Shown here: positions 60,101-64,000 of the stretch, one piece after another
Position numbering within the stretch: the first letter of the stretch is position 1
Layout of the letters: every line of letters starts with the position of its first letter
DNA from: Petrosia ficiformis
Taxonomy: Eukaryota > Porifera > Demospongiae > Haplosclerida > Petrosiidae
Assembly (NCBI GenBank): GCA_947044365.1
Contig: OX345638.1
Location: forward strand, 7,765,701 to 7,829,700
DNA length: 64,000 nucleotides
Direction of reading: 5' to 3'
Position numbers and translations under genes: made by a program
The notes under the pieces: model-generated
The model's database searches: none
What the model was told of the DNA's origin: nothing
Seen by the model: only the letters and a program-made list of their open reading frames with translations

Positions 60101-63100
60101 TTAATAGATAAATCAGATACACTAGAGAAAGGTCAGATAATGAATATAATTTATTACATGTGATTTGAATACTTGATATTATGATCTTTAGAACTGGGGT
60201 TTTCAAAAGATGAAACACAAGTCTACAGGAAAATGTCAATTGTAACAAGACGAGGTAACTTATATAATATAATAATATGACATTACAATACAAGAGGTGC
60301 ATGTGGTAGATACAAGTATACAACATGAGCTAAATGAGTTACAGTAGACCACAGCTTCAATGCACTAGAGTAGGCAAGCACTTTACAATTAAATGTATAG
60401 TAATATGTGGATGATTCATACTTTATTGTGTGCTACATGAGTGTTCATACAATATGGAAATACTGTATGTCAATACATTTGATAAAACGACACATCATAC
60501 ATTTACTTTAAGTTTGGTAGGGTTCCACCGATAATTGATATTTCTGATGCACGTACTGCCAATACTGATACTGCTTTATGGATTTGCATGTATGTACATA
60601 AAAATTGCTGAAAAATTTAGTTGATGTGAAAACATAGATAAAGTCTGTGCGCAGAAAGAAGATACTCTGCTACTTTTTGTTTACTTGGCCATCACATCAT
60701 CATTCTCTGCACAACTCTTGACTACACACAACTTAAATTAATGTGGATCAGTATATTGGTTATTCATGCACTGCCGATACTGATACAATAGAAAAGTGTA
60801 GTATTGGCAACAATACTGATTCCAATACATGTATTGGTGGAACCGTAAGATTAAATATCTTCAAAAATTATGATATTGTATATAATATTTTAAAACATTG
60901 TTTTTGTGTTTAGAGTTACAAGATTCTCAGACATTGTTGATGATTGAAAAGAAAGCATCATTAGCAAAAACACAGCAGATCACAGATTTGAAAGAGAAAC
61001 TTAAACTCACATCTACCCTTTCATCAGGTCTATATTAATACATATATCATATCTATTGAATGTGTATTGAGTATTATGTGTTTTCATTAGATGAGGAGAC
61101 AATGGAAGTACATAATGAGAAGACTCTGGAAAGAGAACCATTAGAAGAGAAGAAATCAAAACCTGTAGATGAGGATAAACCTAAATCAGATATTAGTGAT
61201 AAGATGTTAATATTGGAAGAAGGTTAGATGAGTATTACTAGTATTATTACGTGATCACTGATTATCTTATTACATCAGAGATAGAGTCACTACAAACAAT
61301 AGTTATTAGTAAGAATGAACAAGTAGAGGAACTACAGAGTAAGTTGGAGAAGAAGGATGAGATAGTGAAAGAAGAACTAGAGGCAATACAAGAACGTAAG
61401 TCATGTGTTACTTTACAGTTGAATTAATTTAAACTATCTTTTCACATAATTTTAGAAGTCAAGCCACTACAGACAGAAATATTTGACAAAATATCTCAAG
61501 TAGAGGAACTACAGACTTCCAAAGCAAAAGAGCTACAATCACTACAAGAACGTAAGTCATGTCTTACTTGAAATTAATAGAGTTCCAAAACTTACTCCAT
61601 CATCACAGAAGTGACATCACTACACACAACAGTGGTTGATAAAGCTTCACAAACAGATGAAGTACAGAATAGAGTAGAGAATAATGAAATACATTTGGAG
61701 GAATTACAAATGCAGAGAGAGAGAATAAGAGAACTTGAAGTTACTATACAAGAAATGAAACAGTTAGAGGAAACTAGAAATACATCATCACTTGTACCAC
61801 AAAACTCCAGTGATATCATTTCTATACCAGGTTAGAAATCATGTTATATAATTGAAATGCTAATCTCTGTTGTTATCACAATTACATATTATTATACAGA
61901 TGATGCTGATCTTCACATAGCCAAACGGAAGGTGTTTCCTATTAAAGGGAACACTCTGGATTGGGGAGATTACGGGTTTAAGATGTATTTCCCAGAAGGT
62001 ACCATCCCACCATCACAAGTGCTTATCAAAGCTCTTGTTGGTGGCAAATTCCAGTTTCCTGATGGAATGGAGCTTGTCAGTGCTTTATATGTCATCTCAT
62101 TCGCTGAAGAGTACCTTGAGCCTGTGAAATTACAAATACAACACTGTGTCTATCTGAAGAGTTCACGACAATTTAAATATCTGAGTTTCATAACAGCACC
62201 TATAGATGAGTCAGTACCACCATACAAGTTCCAGTTCATAGAGGGTGGTAAATTCTATACTGACAGTCAGTATGGAGTGATAGTTCGTTCCAAGTTTTGT
62301 ATAATGGGTATTGGTAAGAAGACTAATGGTCATGATCCACACATCTCATCTGATGTAGAGGATACTAGTGATACTGATAGTGAAACACAGTCCACATCTG
62401 AACATGGTTAGGATACTATAGTATTAATTATTATTTAAATATTTATTATAATTATTTATTAGCTGATGTTCAATCAACTGATAATGATGTGTCTCATATT
62501 GACTCTTCAGAAGACCAAGATCCACCTAGTAGTGATACTGATAATGAAATACAATCCACATCTGAACATGGTTAGGATATTATAATATTAATAAACAGTA
62601 TTTAAATATTAGTTACAATTATAGGTGATGTTCAGAATGATGTGTCTAATACTGACTCTTCTTCAGAAGATAAGGATACTAGTAGTGATACTGATAGTAA
62701 AACACCACCCCCATCAGGACATGGTTAGGATATTAATAGTATATATTATGAATGTATTTATTACAATTATTATTAGTCGATGCTGACCCCACTGAAGAGC
62801 AACCTAGTAGCAGTACTGATGATAAAACACCACCCCCATCAGGACATGGTTAGGATATTAATAGTATATATTATGAATGTATTTATTACAATCATTATTA
62901 GTCGATGCTGACCCCATTGAAGAGCATCCTAGTAGCAACACTGACGATAAAACACCACCCCCATCAGGACATGGTTAGGATATTAATAGTATATTATGAA
63001 TATATTTATTACAATCATTATTAGTCGATACGGACCCTACTGAAGAGCATCGTAGTAGCAATATTGATGATAAAACACCTCCCCCATCAGGACATGGTTA

Positions 63101-64000
63101 GGATATTAATAGTATATATTATGAATATATTTATTACAATCATTATTAGTCGATGCTGACCCCATTGAAGAGCATCCTAGTAGCAACACTGACGATAAAA
63201 GACCACCCCCATCAGGACATGGTTAGGATATTAATAGTATATATTATGAATGTATTTATTACAATCATTATTAGTCGATACGGACCCTACTGAAGAGCAT
63301 CCTAGTAGCAATATTGATGATAAATCACCTCCCCCATCAGGATATGGTTAGGATATTAATAGTATATATTATGAATGTATTTATTACAATCATTATTAGT
63401 CGATGCTGACCCCATTGAAGAGCATCCTAGTTGCAACACTGACGATAAAACACCACCCCCATCAGGACATGGTTAGGATATTAATAGTATATATTATGAA
63501 TGTATTTATTACAATCATTATTAGTCGATGCTGACCCCATTGAAGAGCATCCTAGTTGCAACACTGACGATAAAACACCACCCCCATCAGGACATGGTTA
63601 GGATATTAATAGTATATATTATGAATGTATTTATTACAATCATTATTAGTCGATGCTGACCCCATGGAAGAGCATCCTAGTAGCAATACTGACGATAAAA
63701 CACCACCCCCATCAGGACATGGTTAGGATATTAATAGTATATATTATGAATGTATTTATTACAATCATTATTAGTCGATACGGACCCTACTGAAGAGCAT
63801 CCTAGTAGCAATATTGATGATAAAACACCTCCCCCATCAGGACATGGTTAGGATATTAATAGTATATATTATGAATGTATTTATTACAATCATTATTAGT
63901 CGATGCTGACCCCATTGAAGAGCATCCTAGTTGCAACACTGACGATAAAACACCACCCCCATCAGGACATGGTTAGGATATTAATAGTATATATTATGAA
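57119..64000 (+). CDS. Gene D: kelch - coiled coil - ZU5 - expanded exon array, 3' end outside the window
   Basis: Exons: 57119-57128, 57326-57871, 57940-58112, 58641-58835, 59098-59269 (kelch); 59802-59923, 59981-60131, 60192-60254, 60914-61027, 61091-61222, 61279-61395, 61456-61551, 61609-61830 (coiled coil); 61900-62406 (ZU5); 62463-62570, 62625-62723 (acidic linker); then ten 72-nt repeat exons from 62777 to 63971. All joins are in frame with no stop. The start is ATGTCAACTG at 57119, one residue different from A-C (Ser for Ala). UPA-like and death-fold exons should follow beyond 64000. Its ZU5 is close to that of B. Confidence 0.75.
60518..60846. mobile_element. MITE in gene D intron 8
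   Basis: 'gggttccaccgat' (60520) and 'attggtggaacc' (60832) are inverted ends of a ~325-bp insertion; 'ccaatactgatac' motifs recur inside in both orientations. The C intron at the same place holds a different element. Confidence 0.65.
61900..62406 (+). other. Gene D ZU5 domain exon
   Basis: 507 nt, intact. Motifs 'DWGDYGFKMYFPEGTIPP', 'LIKALVGGKFQFPDGMELVS' and 'KFCIMGIGKKTNG' are as in B. The PEGTIPP version keeps the P-x-G-T-(I/L) ZU5 signature that B has changed to PEDT. Confidence 0.75.
62777..64000 (+). repeat. 125-bp tandem array of a whole exon plus its intron
   Basis: Ten units with 72-nt exons at 62777, 62902, 63025, 63150, 63275, 63400, 63525, 63650, 63775 and 63900, each followed by a 53-nt intron that starts GTTAGG and ends ATTATTAG. 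Spacing is 125 bp except one of 123. Each exon gives a 24-residue unit starting V-D-(A/T)-D-P and ending 'PPPSGHG'. Two variants exist: 'tcgatgctgacccc' and 'tcgatacggaccct'. The array is cut by the window edge. Confidence 0.9.

Overview
The window is AT-rich animal DNA full of very short introns (many of 50-100 bp), with ordinary GT-AG splice sites, tRNA-derived SINEs, foldback elements and DNA-transposon relics. The gene content (ZU5, UPA-like, Death and CARD-like domains joined to a kelch propeller; MCM7) points to a metazoan. Gene compactness and the style of the death-fold proteins suggest an early-branching animal, most likely a demosponge such as Amphimedon queenslandica; that species guess is inference.

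The main content is a tandem family of four large multi-exon genes, all on the + strand: A (4465-19324), B (26313-34055), C (42649-51719) and D (57119 to beyond the right edge). Each starts with a 10-nt first coding exon (ATG + two codons + 1 nt), then four exons for a kelch beta-propeller of about six blades, a run of small coiled-coil exons, a ZU5 domain in one exon, a chain of small acidic/Ser/Pro linker exons, a UPA-like region and a C-terminal death-fold domain. The last domain differs: Death in A and C, CARD-like in B; D runs off the window before it is reached. Nearly all exons after the propeller are phase 1-1, so they can be gained, lost or skipped without a frameshift. In D one linker exon and its intron have expanded into a 125-bp tandem array (72-nt exon + 53-nt intron) with at least ten units; A has three units.

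Two decayed MCM7 (replicative helicase subunit) copies lie directly upstream of genes C and D (35689-41070 and 52282-56640), with a further MCM7 scrap at 41588-42256. The layout repeats as [MCM7 pseudogene - kelch/ZU5 gene], so the unit was duplicated as a block. The two copies carry mostly different lesions (frameshifts, stops, lost splice sites, missing 3' ends), so neither should make a full helicase; a functional MCM7 presumably lies elsewhere.

The remainder is repeats: a decayed CARD-like exon at the left edge (1333-1681), a retroelement tail fragment (3850-4080), a telomere-like MITE (886-1034), two tRNA-derived SINE families, several foldback or TIR elements inside introns, and minisatellites. 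Promoters of the kelch/ZU5 genes share an M-box/CRE-like palindrome 65-110 bp upstream of the start codon. An orphan promoter plus first exon lies at about 24046-24150.

Functionally, A-D look like cytosolic sensor/adaptor proteins: propeller for binding, coiled coil for oligomerisation, ZU5-UPA as a switch, death fold for signalling, by analogy with PIDD and UNC5. All exon models were made by hand from sequence and from comparison between the paralogues.
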